Origin: Bisporella sp. PMI_857
Lineage: Eukaryota > Ascomycota > Leotiomycetes > Helotiales > Helotiaceae
Direction of reading: 5' to 3'
NCBI GenBank assembly: GCA_021307315.1
Contig: JAJSPD010000170.1
Location: 1 to 36,592 of the forward strand
DNA length: 36,592 bases
Positions within the stretch are counted from its first letter, which is position 1. The number at the start of each line of letters is the position of its first letter. Below are positions 20,325-30,142 of the stretch, in pieces. The notes beneath the pieces were generated by a model. That model was given only the letters and a program-made list of their open reading frames with translations, was not told the DNA's origin and did not search any database. Position numbers and translations under genes: made by a program.

Positions 20325-21105
20325 AAGTATGTCGGCGTGGTGACATATTCGTATTACTTCCCCAAAAATATGACTATAGTGATGACTCTAGCGCCATCAC
20401 GAGTAAAACTAGACTTCTCTAGTGGCAAACTAACTTTTTGGGGGGAGGGCCATCATGTCCTCACTGACTTTAAGATCCGACTCGAACTGAGGGCAGGTCA
20501 TTTATTCCGGTAGGTCACTATTCTTAGACCCATCTATCGAGATCCCGTTTTCCGCTATCACTAACTCATGTAGGTCATCCATTTAGACCTGTAAGAACTA
20601 ATCATATATACAGTACACTGATATTAGAACCCATATAGTAGACATTTGCGCTAACATTCGCTGATAGTGGAAACCTACTCAGTTGCCACCCAAGAATTGT
20701 CATCTTTGTTCCCATCGATTAGCGCCGATAAGGTCTCTCATTTTAAATCCATCACTGGTCTCCACGTTTCGTTGTGCATGCAGGTCCTACTCCAATGCTG
20801 ACGTGCCGAGCTTTGATCAATTAACCCGCACTAGATATGCAGGTCATCAAGCATGGATCTAGATAAACACTATCAGACAGTCGTGTTGAACGCCCCTTGG
20901 CTGACGATTTGAGTTTCCATGTCAAACTGGTAAGGTTAGTCCTGTACTGGAAGCTAAGTCTAGGCACCAAAAAACTGTCTCCGGGAAAGCTAAGTCCTAT
21001 TTTGAGACAAGTTTGAGGCAGGTTAAATTAAACATGCTGCATCCACTACTATCCATCGCGACATCCTACAATTCGTTCTCCCTAACACACAATATCAAGA
21101 AAGAT
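20325..21105. other. stretch between the two family X copies, no gene recognised
   Basis: About 780 bp with several copies of a (G)CAGGTCAT / TAGGTCA(T/C) word (near 20493, 20510, 20570, 20838) like that in the foldback arms, suggesting old debris of the same element family. No convincing frame. Confidence 0.4.
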
Positions 21106-21461
21106 TAACCGACATCCCTGCGAGGCGAAAATCCCGTAGTATATCATAAGCTTAGGAATTTCTCAAAATTAATTGATAACATCATGTTGAAAGCTTGGGT
21201 TATTGTAACATAGGGATTGTGCTTTGGTTTAGACATAAAATTTCATTAATAGATCTTATTGTGACTTATTTAACCAACTTCGAGCCGAATCTTCTACATC
21301 GCTGTTGGACGCGTTCGTTGATTTTCTACGCTTTAGTAAATAGTTTCGCCTGTGGTTTAAGATAAGTTAAAATTTGAATCGGTCATATTTTCAAGTTCTA
21401 TTCTAAGGAATTCAGTTTTTGACCGTAGTAGAAATCAATATAAAGTCTTGCGGACTAGAAG

Positions 21462-21591
21462 TATGCTCGGCTACTGTTGCCGGATTTGTGAGGCTCGGCA
21501 GCCATTACGTGGAGCCACGGCCATTTTTGGCCTCGAATGTCATCCATTTTCCGCTGACAAGGTTGCGATCTGGCAACAGTAGCCGAGCATA
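21462..21591. repeat. internal hairpin repeat of family X, copy 2
   Basis: Arms 21462-21481 and 21572-21591 are perfect 20-bp inverse copies (TATGCTCGGCTACTGTTGCC) around a 90-bp spacer that itself holds a small GGCCATTTTTGGCC hairpin. Confidence 0.88.
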
Positions 21592-21867
21592 TCTCTTGTC
21601 CGCAACTCTTTTGTGCCCTTTTCCACCACATTATTGATTGGAGTCTATGGAAAAGAACTTTTGATAAAAATCGGTTAAGGGTACTTTAATTGGGCAGAGT
21701 TTATGGCAAAGTAAGTCTATGAAGCGCGACGTATCCTATGGATAGTAGAAATAGCGGCTAAGGAGTTGCTGTTTAATTACGATTAATTGAGCTAATGTAT
21801 AGATTTCTGATCACGACATACATCTTGATTAGAGAAGGAGATCAGAATATCACGGTCTCAAGCTTAG

Positions 21868-22048
21868 TGTTGGAACGCATGTAACTAGTCACGTGAAGAG
21901 TTGTGGGTCCCTCTTGGGACTACAACCTCTTCGCGACACGTAACTTATAAGAAGAACAATCGACACACATCTTACACCTGACGGCAACGAGCATACTAAG
22001 TGAAATCACTAGTCTGCCCGGCGACCCGTGAGATGCAGTCGACCGACA
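21868..22048 (+). mobile_element. solo LTR (family L4), 181 bp, target duplication CTTAG
   Basis: Starts TGTTGGAACGCATG, ends GTCGACCGACA, flanked by CTTAG at 21863-21867 and 22049-22053. Family X sequence continues on both sides. A CACGTGA box and CTTATAAGAAG promoter-like motif lie inside. Confidence 0.88.
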
Positions 22049-22152
22049 CTTAGCGAAGAACAGAATTATCTAGTGTTGAGATTTTCTCACCTTGGCGATA
22101 TACTACGGATTTTCGCGTTGTGGGGATGTCGGTTATATCTCCTTGCTTCAAA

Positions 22153-22596
22153 ATGCATGTTCGGAGTATTATTAAAACTGCCGTTATCCTTGCTGTAGTC
22201 GCTGTAGCGCGTCCACAGCTCCGGAGCCAAGCCAACCAGTCCCTTGGTCTAGAAAGCCGACAAAATATCCAGGGGCCACTACCGTGCGATGACTTTGGTA
22301 ATAATCAAAATTGTCCAGGACAACCATCTTTATGCTGTCTAGTAGGCAGTCTTTGTTTACTAGATATTAATCCGCAAGACCAAGCCAAATTTCAGCACTT
22401 TAGATTAAAGCTTTCCGCGCCTACAAATAATGAGGAGGCGTTCGGTGGCGCTGAAGTCGAGATTGACACATACAATTCATGCGGATGGACGAATAAGGAA
22501 AGTTTGGAGCGGATTCGACGGCTGCGAATTCTGTATTGTCGCCAATCGTTATATAATAAGCCCCTAGCCTCAATAGAACAGTTCCAAAGCATTTAA
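22153..22596 (+). CDS. small secreted cysteine-rich protein
   Basis: 147 aa from the ATG at 22153. Residues 1-20 (MHVRSIIKTAVILAVVAVAR) have a basic start and hydrophobic core typical of a signal peptide; the frame is also open upstream to a MSVISPCFK start at 22126, but that start lies in the TIR of transposon B and would bury the signal peptide. Mature part has seven cysteines: C45, C54, C61-C62, C68, C100, C119, with the cluster NCPGQPSLCC. A CC pair with flanking cysteines resembles the layout of hydrophobins and other small secreted fungal proteins, but spacing does not fit a standard hydrophobin and the odd cysteine count leaves one unpaired. Likely extracellular. It could be an effector or a truncated gene; a missed intron after C68 is possible. 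Confidence 0.55.
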   Translation: MHVRSIIKTAVILAVVAVARPQLRSQANQSLGLESRQNIQGPLPCDDFGNNQNCPGQPSLCCLVGSLCLLDINPQDQAKFQHFRLKLSAPTNNEEAFGGAEVEIDTYNSCGWTNKESLERIRRLRILYCRQSLYNKPLASIEQFQSI

Positions 22597-22804
22597 TCTT
22601 ACTTCTATTTCCGGCAATTTTCTAAATGTTTTAGAACAAACTAGGCTTAGAATTTACACAAGAGATCTGCGAGCCAGAACTGCACTCAGCTACTACTGCC
22701 GTTTTACGCCACCTTAGAAAAAGCCGATTCTTCCACCTAGTATTCTGTCCCGAACACCGTCGCCGTATCCCCAGTTACTGATACCCAGTTGCCCCTCAAA
22801 ATCC

Positions 22805-22910
22805 TAGCTACTAACCTTCATCCTTGCATGCCGGAAAACCTGCGTGCCGGAACGACTTCATGGTTTGGGGTTCATAAATCCCTACCACATAAATATAAAG
22901 GGTTATAACT
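22805..22910. repeat. left-end fragment related to element C
   Basis: Shows the order TGCATGCCGGAAAACC, TGCGTGCCGGAA, TTCATGGTTTGGGG, ACCACATAAATATA that occurs at 9955-10050 in element C. No matching right end or TA duplication was found, so it is a fragment. Confidence 0.65.
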
Positions 22911-23199
22911 TAACGTTAGCTGAGTTGAATGGAAGTCAGTTCAATCGTGACAAGTACGATACATAGGAACCATGTTCTTATGAGCGGAGACGTAGGAGTT
23001 AAATCAGGGAAGAGTTCCAATGAGCACTTCTGCAAATGATACCATGTAAACTTTAAGGTAATGTTAAAAATGACGAATAAAGGAAGGTTGACTTAACGAA
23101 ATATTATTCCTAAAACCACTTTGAATGTTACACAGGACCACATTCTACAGGTACATCGATCCACCTTCTTAGACCACAAGGAGCTTAGTGAATCTCCTC

Positions 23200-24256
23200 T
23201 TAGGGAACATCTACACTAGCTAAGTTAAAGCACTCAGCAATCTTATACGAATTATTCCAATGAAAGTCAGGTATTGCTTTCGCGAAATCCATCATTAGAA
23301 TTTCCTGCTCGCCAATAACGGATTGTCTTATTAAAAAGAGCCTTTCTTGGTTACACCACATATGCGTAATTTTGTCGCGGTCCACAGAAAATTGCCGAAT
23401 AACCTTCAATTGGTTGCGTAGATCACTTATAATAAATTCCTGGCTTCCAATCTCGTTAGGCCCGTCTAAATTTTCGGCTGTATATATGTAAAAAGCCCGG
23501 TCCAAGGAGGATTTTGGCAAGATAGGTCTAAATGCTTTGCGTTTCCCCCCTCGAAGATTGATTGACCCGTCTGTGTCCAAATAGGCCCAGGTGCGACATT
23601 TCATTGTGCCCTGTCTAAAGCAAGTGTAGTCTCGATGTAACTGAGTATATTCGTACCAGTGATCCGGAGTCGCCACGAGAAAGTTGTCTCTTTCCGAAAT
23701 ATCGCATCCCTCGATACTTATACTATACACCCTCCCTCCACAAGGGGTCGTTACTTTATACAGCAGTAAACCATATTTATCCCACAATTTAACCTCTCCT
23801 GCCTCGGATCCTGCTGCAATACACCTCTCGTTTGTTGTTAAAGCCGTGACCGGCCTGCTAAAAGCTCCCTCTGTTTTAAAGGAGACTGTTGGCGTCCATT
23901 CTTCATTGAATTTAGTAACGCGGACATCGCCATTTAACCCCCCTTCAATAAGCCCTTGCGCCTTTGTAAAGACATGGACCCCTAGGTCTAGGGGGTTCTC
24001 TAGGTCCAATTCGGTGCAGACATCGAGGGCTGAATCTAGAATTGTAAGATGGCTCCGATTTGCATCTAGTTTGCCCCGAGTAATAAAAGCAACGTAAACC
24101 CTTTTAGAAACTATTAGTATACGACTAGTAGATAGTTTGCTAAGGAATTTACCCATCAAAAGAAACAGTTACAAATTGTATTCCCTTTCTTTGAAAGTTA
24201 ATTGGTTCATTCTTCCATGCATTTTCAAGCCTTTCATTCTGAGTACGTGAATCCAT
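23200..24256 (-). CDS. beta-propeller (WD40-like) protein, two exons, apparently intact
   Basis: Exons 24256-24153 and 24100-23200, 334 aa. Intron 24101-24152 (52 nt) has a GTAAAT donor, a TACTAAT branch point and an AAAAG acceptor, joining FDG to VYVAFITRG in the same place as the continuous AAFDGSVYLL of the paralogue. Start at MDSRTQNERLENAW, matching the paralogue's MNTTNTKDIEIENAW. Blades are visible: GGLNGDVRVTKF (about 88-99), then the clearest WD repeat, VTALTTNERCIAAGSEAGEV-KLWD (about 119-142), then weaker ones (FRPILPKSSLDRAFYIYT; ITHMWCNQERLFLI). Five or six blades are plausible. No signal peptide or membrane segment, so probably intracellular and a protein-interaction scaffold; the target is unknown. 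Its decayed paralogue lies 14 kb away in opposite orientation. Confidence 0.7.
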
Positions 24257-24376
24257 TGTATTGGACGTGGAACATTTAAAAAGATATGAAAGGTGTGGAA
24301 TAGATCTAACAGTTAACACTCTAATTATATACCGTATTGTAATTATTCGTTCTGTGTCATCTTTAGGGAATGTCAT

Positions 24377-24896
24377 CTTTATAGTCTAAACGTACCTATG
24401 ATCCCCGTGCGCCGATTTTGCTAATGTCAGCAATCTGAAGTAACAATAATTATTATACGAGCTTTATTTTAGGTCGCCGAACCATAGGCCTCGAACAGTA
24501 ACTAAATCATAATTTTTGAATGTATGGTTGGCGTAGCTACAGTAAAAAGCGAATTGGGTGTCGCGGGGTTTTTTAGTTAAATTTTTTAAGCGGTGTCTAT
24601 TACTGGATACCTGTGGCTGTGCACCCTAGCCCGTTAGTACTCAAAGGTACCGCTGCTAATTGTCATCGCAAGGAGCCTATTCTTACATTTAGGTTTAGAG
24701 TGCGAGAATACGGTCTGATGACTTCACACTACAGTACAACTATGAGTGAAATCCCTGTCCTGTGCTTTATCCAAATCATACCATATCTCTTAGCTAAGCC
24801 TACAGTATCTGCATAGGTATAGTACTATATACGACGCAATTATTATACCTAACGTAGTGCCAAACCGTAAATCGGTTGTCCGCGAGTAGTCTTAAC
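24377..24896. other. intergenic stretch between divergent frames, no gene recognised
   Basis: 520 bp separating the beta-propeller gene (minus) from the coding fragment at 24897 (plus). It could hold both promoters. Nothing else recognised. Confidence 0.35.
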
Positions 24897-25250
24897 ATGG
24901 GTACGAGACGCACCATCTTCGTTCCTGAGACTAGCCTAGTCGCACTCCCAAAACATAAAGGTAGCGACCTGGTCTGCATACTCTACGACGGTGCCATTTA
25001 CGTTTTTGATAGATCCTGTTTTCCATATAAAGCCAGGGGATGTTATAAGAAACACGATGCCGAGGAAATTGCTACGATCTGGTGGTCTAGATCAGAAGAG
25101 ATTAGTTATTTTGTTAAAGAGGGCAGGGATGTCCAAACAATTAATCTGAAGTCTCTTGATCCGGAGATTCCTCCCGATGTTGCCGGAATATTGCTTTCAC
25201 CAAAACCCAGGACGGATGCCGCGGCCAGGACCAGAACGGTGAAGATCTAA
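24897..25250 (+). CDS. unrecognised 117-aa frame, possible propeller-blade fragment
   Basis: ATG at 24897 to TAA at 25248-25250. Protein-like, with TRRTIFVPETSLVALP, LVCILYDGAIYVFDRS, EIATIWWSRSEEISYFV and a charged C-terminus. The pattern FVP..SLV...DLVCILY / IATIWWSRSEEISYF weakly parallels FRPILPKSSLDRAFYIY / ITHMWCNQERLFLI of the beta-propeller proteins, so it may be the last blades of a third relative. This is a by-eye suggestion. It may instead be the 5' part of the next gene (25262 onward). Confidence 0.35.
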   Translation: MGTRRTIFVPETSLVALPKHKGSDLVCILYDGAIYVFDRSCFPYKARGCYKKHDAEEIATIWWSRSEEISYFVKEGRDVQTINLKSLDPEIPPDVAGILLSPKPRTDAAARTRTVKI

Positions 25251-25261
25251 CGACGAATTCT

Positions 25262-26441
25262 AGCAGTGGGAAGTCACGCCAAGAGCTGAAGACAGAGAAC
25301 GATCAGCTCCATTCGCGCATTGAAGAGCCACGGCTACTCTCGCTCGACTGAGACCACCGCATACAGACAAAATTGCACAACTTTATGATGGATTGTCGAA
25401 TCAGATTAAGACCTGGGTTCTAGAGAGCTTTAATGATTTCGAGGATGATGAGAATCGTGGGTTCGAAACTATGTTATCGCGCTCCATAGCCAGATATCCT
25501 GGGGTGGGAGCCATTTTGAGGAAATTTCAGCTCGAAACTCTCAAAGGGTTAGAGAGCTCTCTTGCTTCCGAGTTATGGCAATATAAACGTTATGGCCTCA
25601 TGGCAACCATGATGCGCTACGTCTGCGAAGTAATTCTGAGCGAGCCGTTGTCCATTGTACGGGAAGAAAAAACGAGATTGTTAGAAGCCACCTTTCAGAG
25701 CTTGACGACAGTAGAACCCCCCAAAGGTAATCTTCCCGTCCCTGGTACGCATTTAACCACACTAACCATTCCCTGATTCCTAGATCGCTCTGCCATGCCC
25801 ACTTACAAATACGATATTGCAACTGCAATTGGCGACGAAGGATACGTCACTCAGTATAAAGAAATTGAACGTCAGCATACTGACAATCTTTATGATTCTC
25901 TTCAATGCATTCTTTCGGATGATCACAACGAACAGGAAGCCAAGGATTCGATCCGTAACGAAATGGTAGCGCCCGCCTTAGCTCTCGCCTGGGAAGTATG
26001 TCCTAGTCGATACGTCCCCATTTCCAATTGGCGGCTCATTTTCTGACAAGAACAGGTTCAATCGGCGTCAAGTATTTGGGAGTTCAGGTGGTCCGAGTGG
26101 TCTGACTGTCAGCCAGGGGAGCTAATGTATAAGATAGCGAAGTTTCCGACGCCGGATAAGAAGTATGAATGTATCAATCTAGCTACTCGTGGAAAGAAGC
26201 TGAAACCAGAAACCGACCTGAAAACACCGGATCAAATGAAACGCCTTGCATATGTGCTGGACGTGTTTCCAGGCCTGTACTGCCAGACGATTACGGAGAC
26301 AGATTGTTCGCCAAGAGAAACAATGAAGGGGCCGTTGTTGATAGTGAGTTTCGTCTCGCCTTATTCAACCACGCCACCAGAGACATGACAGTCGGACAAG
26401 CAAGGACCCTAGTGCCTACTGCCTTCATTCCAATAGCCTAG
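25262..26441 (+). pseudogene. unrecognised multi-exon gene, decaying
   Basis: Coding blocks 25270-25335 (a coiled-coil-like QELKTENDQLHSRIEE), then after a one-base shift 25324-25726 (HTDKIAQLYDGLSNQIKTWV, YPGVGAILRKFQLETLKG), 25784-25995 (MPTYKYDIATAIGDEGYVT) and 26056 onward (SSIWEFRWSEWSDCQPGELM, KRLAYVLDVFPGLYC). Intron 25727-25783 (57 nt, GTAATC, CACTAAC branch, CCTAG) and intron 25996-26055 (60 nt, GTATGT, CTGAC, ACAG) both keep phase. Near 26285 the sense appears to shift to a frame reading DYGDRLFAKRNNEGAVVDSE to a stop at 26441. The coiled coil followed by a helical domain is typical of a large family of fungal proteins of unknown function. Two probable frameshifts make it a pseudogene, or sequencing differences. 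Confidence 0.55.
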
Positions 26442-27078
26442 GTATGAATAGAACCGAAAGTTCGAAGCAGGCCTGGCATCGAAGCCTCTAATCTCCATTT
26501 CATATTCACTTGCTATCAGCTATGATGCAGAAGTTGCATCTGTATTGTGAGACTGCGATGTTATACTATAAACTTGTCAGGGCCAATGTGTCAACCTGCA
26601 ATAGGCTGACGCAGTGGCAGATAATGAATTCAACTGGTAATAACTTAAGGTCCAAAATGATCAATTAATCAAGTCTGAAGTACTAAAAGTGGGAGTTAAG
26701 CCCCCCCTTATACTACCGGAAATTGGTTGATGAGTCAGGTGATTAAGCCACTGTCAGGTGCCAGGATGTCAGGTGCTAAGGGGCTCGGCAAAGGCCGTGA
26801 TGCTGGGCATGTATGGGCATGTGGGGAGTCGCCAGGGGTTCGGAGGGTATAAGTAGAGGACTCGGGACGTATTAGAGAGGGTAGAGATTAGTCTTTGTTC
26901 AATATGAGTTGATTTGTGCCACACTACTCCAGCGCCTTACAGCCACCACTATAGGCAGATGCTGTAGCTTGCCTAACTCCGCTGTAGCCTAGGGGAGTAA
27001 ATACTGCCTATAGAGTATAGATCAGTATAAACACAGTGTATAAATCCCTATTACATAAGCTCGTAATATTACGTATAA
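26442..27078. other. repeat-like stretch, no gene recognised
   Basis: Contains GTCAGGTGCCAGGATGTCAG tandem words near 26755 and a GGGTATAAGTAGAGGACTCGG promoter-like motif near 26857, followed by a polypyrimidine-poor leader; this looks like the interior of an LTR, but no TG/CA boundaries or target duplication could be fixed. Confidence 0.35.
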
Positions 27079-27505
27079 CGTACTTGATCAGTTAGCTGGC
27101 CATATCATCATCCTGGCCACAATCTGTAACAGTGAGAGGGCAGCAGGAGGGATTGCAATATAACAGGTGAGAACACGTAACAAGCGCTGCGGTTGTAACA
27201 GTGATGGATTGATATCAGAAGTATGCTTGTAAGTCTAACAGGAGAGAAAAGAACTCAAGCTTGCTCTTCTCCAAAGAACTCTAGCTGTTCCTTATATCCT
27301 CTAGCGAGGTATAGCAGTGCTGTATGCCGACTTCTGTAGGGAAGCCTGTAGCCGACCCAAACCGACCTGTGCTGCTGTAAACCATTTCTAACCGATGGTT
27401 TAGTGTAAACCTTCCTTAAACCGATTGTGGCCTGTAAACCATCTCTAACCGACTCTGGCTGTTACAGGATGATGACATGGCCAGCTAACTGATCAAGTAC
27501 GTTAA
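27079..27505. repeat. inverted repeat enclosing an L5 LTR
   Basis: Arms of about 38 bp: AACGTACTTGATCAGTTAGC then TGGCCATATCATCATCC on the left, and the inverse, with one A/G difference, immediately after the LTR on the right (27467 onward). The arms lie directly outside the LTR at 27125-27466. Confidence 0.8.
27125..27466 (+). mobile_element. LTR (family L5) copy 1, 342 bp
   Basis: TGTAACAGTGAGAGGGCAGC to CTCTGGCTGTTACA. Homologous to 27689-27979 in inverse orientation. No target duplication (CAATC against GGATG). Contains three AAACC(G/A) repeats near its 3' end (TTTCTAACCGA, CTTAAACCGA, TCTCTAACCGA). Confidence 0.82.
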
Positions 27506-27688
27506 TTCAGATCATGTAACTAGGTTTGACTCAATGCTTGCCCATTATTATTCCTGCTGGTCCCTTCCTACCTGAGTACCTTCCCACTTCCTCTTCTTCC
27601 AACCCCATCAGAGCGAGCGTGTTAGATAGGAGGACAGTTAACTTATGTGAAAAATCGATGATATTTGAAAAACTTTGATAAGTTATAT

Positions 27689-27979
27689 TGTAACAGCCAG
27701 GGTCGGTTAAAGACGGCCATCGTGACAGCCTAACAGCCAGCCAAAGGCTTTTCAGCTCAGCCACAGGCTCACAGCCACAACACCTACAGGCTCACAGCTA
27801 CAGCAGAAGTAAAGATATAAGGAACAGCTAGAGCTTTCTGAACAAAGCAAGCTTGAGTTTTTCTGTCAGACTTACAGGCATACTTTTATTATCAATCTAT
27901 TACTGTTACAACTGCATCGCCCATCACGTATTCATATCTGTTATATTGCAATCCCTCCTGCTGCCCTCTATTTGTTACA
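27689..27979 (-). mobile_element. solo LTR (family L5) copy 2, 291 bp, target duplication TATAT
   Basis: On the plus strand it runs TGTAACAGCCAGGG to CTATTTGTTACA, the reverse complement of an L5 LTR. Flanked by TATAT at 27684-27688 and 27980-27984. It holds a tandem CACAGGCTCACAGC-type repeat (27760-27805) absent from copy 1. Confidence 0.9.
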
Positions 27980-28262
27980 TATATTGATATCATGATATGT
28001 ATAATCAGCTTTGCTATCCGAGCTCACCTTCCCACAATCTGTCTTAATCGGGTATGAGCCTGTCGAAGCTTTTCCATAAAAGATAAAATGCCGACCGTAG
28101 TAATCCTCCTTGTAACCAAAAGTATAATCAAAGCCCCAACGAAGGCGGTCATAAGAGTGGGGTTGGACAAAAAAATGTCTCTCTGCAGAAAGACTACATG
28201 AATTACCTTGTTCCGTCTCGACCAGTTGCCCAATCCAGACAGTGACAAGGAAAAGTATTACC
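27968..28262 (-). CDS. possible exon of a small secreted protein
   Basis: Read on the minus strand from a TAG acceptor-like site near 28263, an open frame starts VILFLVTVWIGQLVETEQ, like the core of a signal peptide, and continues with an aromatic-rich segment (YDRLRWGFDYTFGYKEDYYG, RHFIFYGKASTGSYPIKTDC) to a stop at 27970-27968. No ATG is present in the frame, so an upstream exon is required. The last codons overlap the L5 solo LTR. The competing frame here has a hydrophobic stretch but less protein-like composition. Family not recognised. Confidence 0.25.
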
Positions 28263-28442
28263 TAGATAGTGATGCGAAATAACCGTTGCAATAGTAACAA
28301 ACTTCTTTAACGAGATGAATTATCGTATGTTGAAGATGGTTCGCAAACCCCAAGAACTCGCAAATGAAAGCACAAGTAGACTTATCTCTCAACAATCCAC
28401 CTTATATCAATCTACTTAAAAAGCTGACTAATGGATTGCTCA

Positions 28443-29337
28443 CTACAGGTACTTGTCTATCCAATGTGGATTGAGCCATCTCACATCCTTAAAGGCCTGC
28501 CAGAGCTTGCATGCCTTATTCACATCAACCTTACAAGCCTGTTGAGAATCTGTGTTTTTCGAAACTCTTTTCCAAGTTTCAGGCACCCAACCGACTGACA
28601 AAAATGCGACGCTTTGAAGTAAGGTATGTTGCACAGTCCAGGTGGAGATTAGCAGCAAGTGCCTTTCGTATTCGTGAAGGAGATGAGCGGCAGGGTCATC
28701 TTCAAAGTCCTTCCGCTTGATCTTGTATTGCCTTAGGAAGGATATCGGGCGGTGGGCAGAAGTCTCGGACGGAGCTATAGTTATTGTCTTTGCGGCTTGG
28801 CTTGACTCTAATCGGACCTGCCGGAGCTTCTACCGTTAGCCATAGCTTAAGACGGGATTTCTTAATGCTACTATTCTTCAAAGCCTGATTGTAAGTCCGT
28901 GGCGGTCTAGTGGCATTAAGTCCGGAAGCAGGGGCAATATTGGTGTAGCGTCTTCCTCCATTCTGCAGCGATCTGTCATTTAGTAGTTGTGCTCGCTCTC
29001 TTTTATACCACTGACGAGGGTTGGCGATGAATCCTTTCATCACCCGGAATTGGAATTGGAGAGCGAGGTCGCATTCCTTTCGTAGAGGTAATTGTTGTTG
29101 TATAAGATTCTTGTTCGTCGCGGTAATGTGACCACCCACTACTCGTTATGTTCCCAGTATCTCATTGTTCGTGAATGGTAGGGATTCTGAGGATGATGGG
29201 CTCTGGGAGTCGGGGAATAGAATAGAATTTTTCACACTATTGGTAGCAGCATTCTCAGGATTGATATTTTTAGTTGCTGGAGATACTAGTGGTGATACTG
29301 GAAGCACGCCGGATGGCATGGACTTCGTACTCATCAT
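28443..29337 (-). pseudogene. SWIRM-domain protein (Fun19/YOR338W-like), multiply broken
   Basis: N-terminal low-complexity S/P-rich part from the Met at about 29334 (STKSMPSGVLPVSPLVSPA), in-frame TAA at 29148-29146, then the same frame continues ITATNKNLIQQQLPLRKE, FIANPRQWYKRERAQLL, and DFCPPPDILPKAIQDQ. The SWIRM domain follows but is split over three frames: AHLLHEYERHL, then LHLDCATYLTSKRRIF, then CLKLGKEFRKT, then DSQQACKVDVNKACKLWQAF-KDVRWLNPHWIDKYL to a stop at 28443. SWIRM domains bind DNA and nucleosomes in chromatin proteins, and the yeast relatives Fun19/YOR338W are of unknown role. At least one nonsense and three frameshifts, so dead. Presumably a functional copy exists elsewhere. 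Confidence 0.85.
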
Positions 29338-29746
29338 TTCTGATGATTTTGTGCGACTAAATTTGTTGTTGAGTGTTGGCTCCGTCGGCGGCAGTAAGCT
29401 CTTAATGCCGAGGGCGATTAGGTTCTAGATTGATTGTGTTTATTGTGACCGATAGTGATTAAGATGTCAAAGTAGTTTTTAAAAGAATCGGTAAAAGAAT
29501 AAGTCGCCGGTGAAGCAAGACAGTCAAAGATTGCAGCGACTGAGTTGAGCTTCTGTTGGCTATTAAAGAGTCAACTGTCGTTGCTTTGTAATGTATGTGG
29601 CAAGCCGGAGAAGGGTATTACAGATTTAACATAGCACAAGGCTTCTCAGTTAATGATGATCCCTTAAGATATAGAAGATGGAAGCGGAAGTGGGTTGTAG
29701 TTAAGTTAGTCATCATCTGCCACCAGATCAGTTCTTTGATGAGCTT
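29338..29746. other. intergenic stretch, no gene recognised
   Basis: Upstream of the SWIRM pseudogene. A weak open frame on the plus strand from 29595 runs into repeat R (FSVNDDPLRYRRWKRKW) and may be part of the sequence from which R derives. Confidence 0.35.
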
Positions 29747-29829
29747 CAATGCGAGCGCACCTTCTCGATTGGGCAGGAACAATAGACGCCAGCCTTCTAA
29801 GCCCCCTATCACTAATTCAATTAAATAAA
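29747..29829. repeat. repeat R copy 2, left part
   Basis: Homologous to 1444-1512. Ends with TTAAATAAA, the target duplication of MULE 2. The right part continues at 32439. Confidence 0.8.
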
Positions 29830-30002
29830 CGGCAAATATCAGAGATACCACCTAAAAGTCGATTAATATCACACATACCACCTTTTTTGTATCACTCTAT
29901 CAGGGATACCACCTATTTTAAATTGTGGTATCTCTGATATACACATGCAAAATAGTGGTATCTCTGATACACATATGCAAAACAGTGGTATTTCTGATAT
30001 AA
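29830..30002. repeat. left TIR and subterminal repeats of MULE 2
   Basis: Units of (G)TGGTATCTCTGATA in both orientations at about 29838, 29900, 29925, 29955 and 29984, separated by ATGCAAAA-type spacers. Confidence 0.8.
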
Positions 30003-30142
30003 TACTGTAAACCACCTTAATATCACCACTTTGCGTGGATATATCAGAAATACTGCTGATTTACGCCAAGGCGAGCTACTGCACCTGACGCACAAAAGCT
30101 TCGATTTTGATAATTTGTCTTTTTTCCTTTAATATCTCGATC

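Larger units (their letters stand above)
21108..22133. mobile_element. non-autonomous DNA transposon B (family X), copy 2
   Basis: TIR ACCGACATCCCTGCGAGGCG on the left and the inverse ending GGGATGTCGGT on the right; TA at 21106-21107 and 22134-22135. About 840 bp without the nested solo LTR. No transposase. Its right end lies 20 bp from the first usable ATG of the secreted-protein gene, so it now forms that gene's upstream region. Confidence 0.88.

Noticed and set aside
22126..22152. Upstream start for the secreted protein
   Set aside because: It begins in the transposon TIR and would place polar residues before the signal peptide.
24613..24816. 67-codon frame in the divergent intergenic region
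   Set aside because: No conserved motif and no splice partner; likely chance.
28188..28226. GTAATT...CTGCAG as an intron in the possible secreted-protein exon
   Set aside because: Only about 24 nt, too short for a spliceosomal intron, and it does not improve the frame.
29830..30002. Repeated GTGGTATCTCTGATA units as a CRISPR array
   Set aside because: Units occur in both orientations with very short AT-rich spacers, are mirrored at the other end of the MULE, and the genome is eukaryotic.
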